From NCBI GenBank assembly GCA_030603605.1, contig JAUVXN010000023.1, positions 1 through 14,589 of the forward strand: a stretch of DNA of 14,589 nt, in the 5' to 3' direction. Position 1 is the first letter of the stretch. Every line of letters begins with the position of its first letter. The notes beneath the pieces are model-generated. The model saw only the letters and a list, made by a program, of their open reading frames with translations, was not told the origin of the DNA and searched no databases. Position numbers and translations under genes: made by a program. Shown in pieces: positions 13,576 to 14,589 of the stretch. The DNA comes from Dehalococcoidales bacterium. GTDB lineage: Bacteria; Chloroflexota; Dehalococcoidia; Dehalococcoidales; RBG-16-60-22.

Positions 13576-14589
13576 CATTACTCTGCCTAATAGCGCCTTT
13601 AATTTCTATCTTGTCGGGGTAAACGTAGGCATAAAGCCCGAATTTGCGCAAGTAGTTCGCAACACCATCTGTGGGGCTGAACTTCCAGCCGTAAGAGCCC
13701 TTAACTCCTGTGTCTATTCTGGTAGTAGCTTCATAAAAATAATCCGTCAAGGCGTATCTACTAACCCATTCCGGCAACTTACTGAAATCGTCAGTCCCAA
13801 ATGTTTTAGTGATCTTTGCCCGGTAGTCTTGTGCTTTATCGGTTAGCTTTTCATACCATCGCATAGCTAGGTCGTTATCTTTTAGTTGCCGCAAAAGCAA
13901 GGGGTCAGCCTCAGTGGTCTGCTGCTCGTATTCTCTAACCCGCCTGCGTAAGCCAGCTATTCTGGCTTTATAATCCTCGGCCGATAACCGCCCCATTTCA
14001 AACATAGTGTCCGCTCGCTTCATTGCCTCTTGTGTGCGGCTGATGTTTGATTGTATGGGCCGTAATCTGCGTTCTAGGGCATCCTTTTCCTTCCGCAGGT
14101 TATTAAGCGTGTCCTCTATGTATTCTGTAAGGGATTCGGGATTGCTGAAAATGGCGGCTACCTGCCCTATTATCGCATCGGTTATGCCCGTTGCCTCATA
14201 GCGTGGCAATGTGCAGCGTGGGCTTCCGTCCAGGTGCGTTACCTTCAGCCTGCCCGGGCACTCCCACACCTGCTTTGTGCTGTGGTTGTAGCCGATGCGC
14301 AATGTCTTACCACAAAGCCCGCAGCGGAGCAGGCCCGTAAATGGGTCGTGGCCTTCAACTTCCCTGAAATGGCGATTGCTAGCCAGCTGGCGCTGCGCTG
14401 TATCCCAAAGGTGTACCTCAACTATCGCCGGACACTTAAACGGCCACTGACCGTTAGGACCACCTTTATAGGCAGGGTGTGTAAGGACATGCCGGATTGC
14501 TGATTGTGTCCAGGTGTCATGCTGGCGGCGACCAGCGCGTGGGGTAATCACTTGCTGATGGTTACATAGTTCGGCAGTACGTACTATGC
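13499..14589 (-). CDS. Large serine recombinase, N-terminus off the right edge
   Basis: This is a site-specific integrase of the large serine recombinase family. The frame is open to the window edge (362 residues visible), so GTG 14551 is not the true start; the resolvase-type catalytic domain with the nucleophilic serine must lie outside. Visible: the Recombinase domain (TWTQSAIRHVLTHPAYKGG), a zinc-ribbon-like part with LLRCGLCGKTL, WECPG and RCTLP, then a long coiled coil (about LNNLRKEKDALERRLRPI to LRRRVREYEQQT), and a C-terminal part ending YVYPDKIEIKG. Integrases of this type usually lie at the end of their element, next to the attachment site. The last about 23 codons and the stop are antisense to the capsid gene, so the tail comes from the target DNA. 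Confidence 0.88.
   Translation of the reverse strand, partial: IVRTAELCNHQQVITPRAGRRQHDTWTQSAIRHVLTHPAYKGGPNGQWPFKCPAIVEVHLWDTAQRQLASNRHFREVEGHDPFTGLLRCGLCGKTLRIGYNHSTKQVWECPGRLKVTHLDGSPRCTLPRYEATGITDAIIGQVAAIFSNPESLTEYIEDTLNNLRKEKDALERRLRPIQSNISRTQEAMKRADTMFEMGRLSAEDYKARIAGLRRRVREYEQQTTEADPLLLRQLKDNDLAMRWYEKLTDKAQDYRAKITKTFGTDDFSKLPEWVSRYALTDYFYEATTRIDTGVKGSYGWKFSPTDGVANYLRKFGLYAYVYPDKIEIKGAIRQSNVIAGYRSDHYPQSRRKGVSARWASP
13558..13590. other. Likely attachment-site junction of the inserted element
   Basis: The capsid reading frame ends at 13573-13575, and the recombinase reading frame crosses the same place in the other direction. The junction must lie near ACCTATAACCAGCAATAAC (13559-13577). 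The exact crossover dinucleotide cannot be fixed without the other end of the element or an uninterrupted capsid gene. Confidence 0.5.

Noticed and set aside
13499..14551. GTG at 14551 as the start of the serine recombinase
   Set aside because: The frame stays open to 14589 with sensible recombinase sequence (IVRTAELCNHQQVITPRAGR) and the catalytic domain is missing, so the gene continues beyond the window.

Overview
The window looks like a bacterial chromosome segment, most likely from the Chloroflexota, probably class Dehalococcoidia. This rests on protein flavour and on the der-plsY-gpsA order next to small repeat-flanked membrane proteins. It is an inference without a marker gene, and I hold it at moderate confidence. 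No rRNA, tRNA or CRISPR array was seen.

Left part (1-4262, all minus strand). DNA polymerase I (polA) runs off the left edge and lacks its C-terminus. Upstream of it are an AI-2E/PerM-type membrane protein and two small membrane-anchored helical proteins (YtxH-like and DUF948-like) whose genes overlap by 8 nt. A good -35/-10 pair precedes the small genes. polA has its own extended -10 box placed so that transcription would begin at about the ATG, which suggests a leaderless mRNA.

Middle part (4290-9795, plus strand). A well-formed promoter drives argF (ornithine carbamoyltransferase, TTG start) and an unrecognised two-helix membrane protein. This transcription unit lies between two inverted copies of a 31-bp perfect repeat. 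The right copy adjoins a 77-bp palindromic element (arms beginning TGTCATTGCGAG). Two tandem paralogous mini-membrane proteins follow, then two hairpins, and then der-plsY-gpsA: a ribosome-assembly GTPase and two enzymes that supply glycerol-3-phosphate and lysophosphatidic acid for phospholipids. A third hairpin repeat of the same family sits just before der and creates a misleading upstream ATG.

Right part (9834-14589). dnaJ is on the minus strand, with a candidate promoter and an inverted repeat at its predicted transcription start. Divergent from it is a phage-derived cassette with its own promoter: a Cys-cluster/helix-turn-helix protein, an SPP1 gp6-type portal, a coiled-coil scaffold-like protein, and a major capsid gene cut off after 49 codons. 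It is cut by an inserted element whose large serine recombinase points back towards the capsid gene and runs off the right edge. No terminase precedes the portal.

Most notable: the capsid gene interrupted by a serine-recombinase element (one mobile element inside another), the terminase-less capsid cassette headed by the Cys-HTH protein, and the layered palindromic repeats between argF and der.
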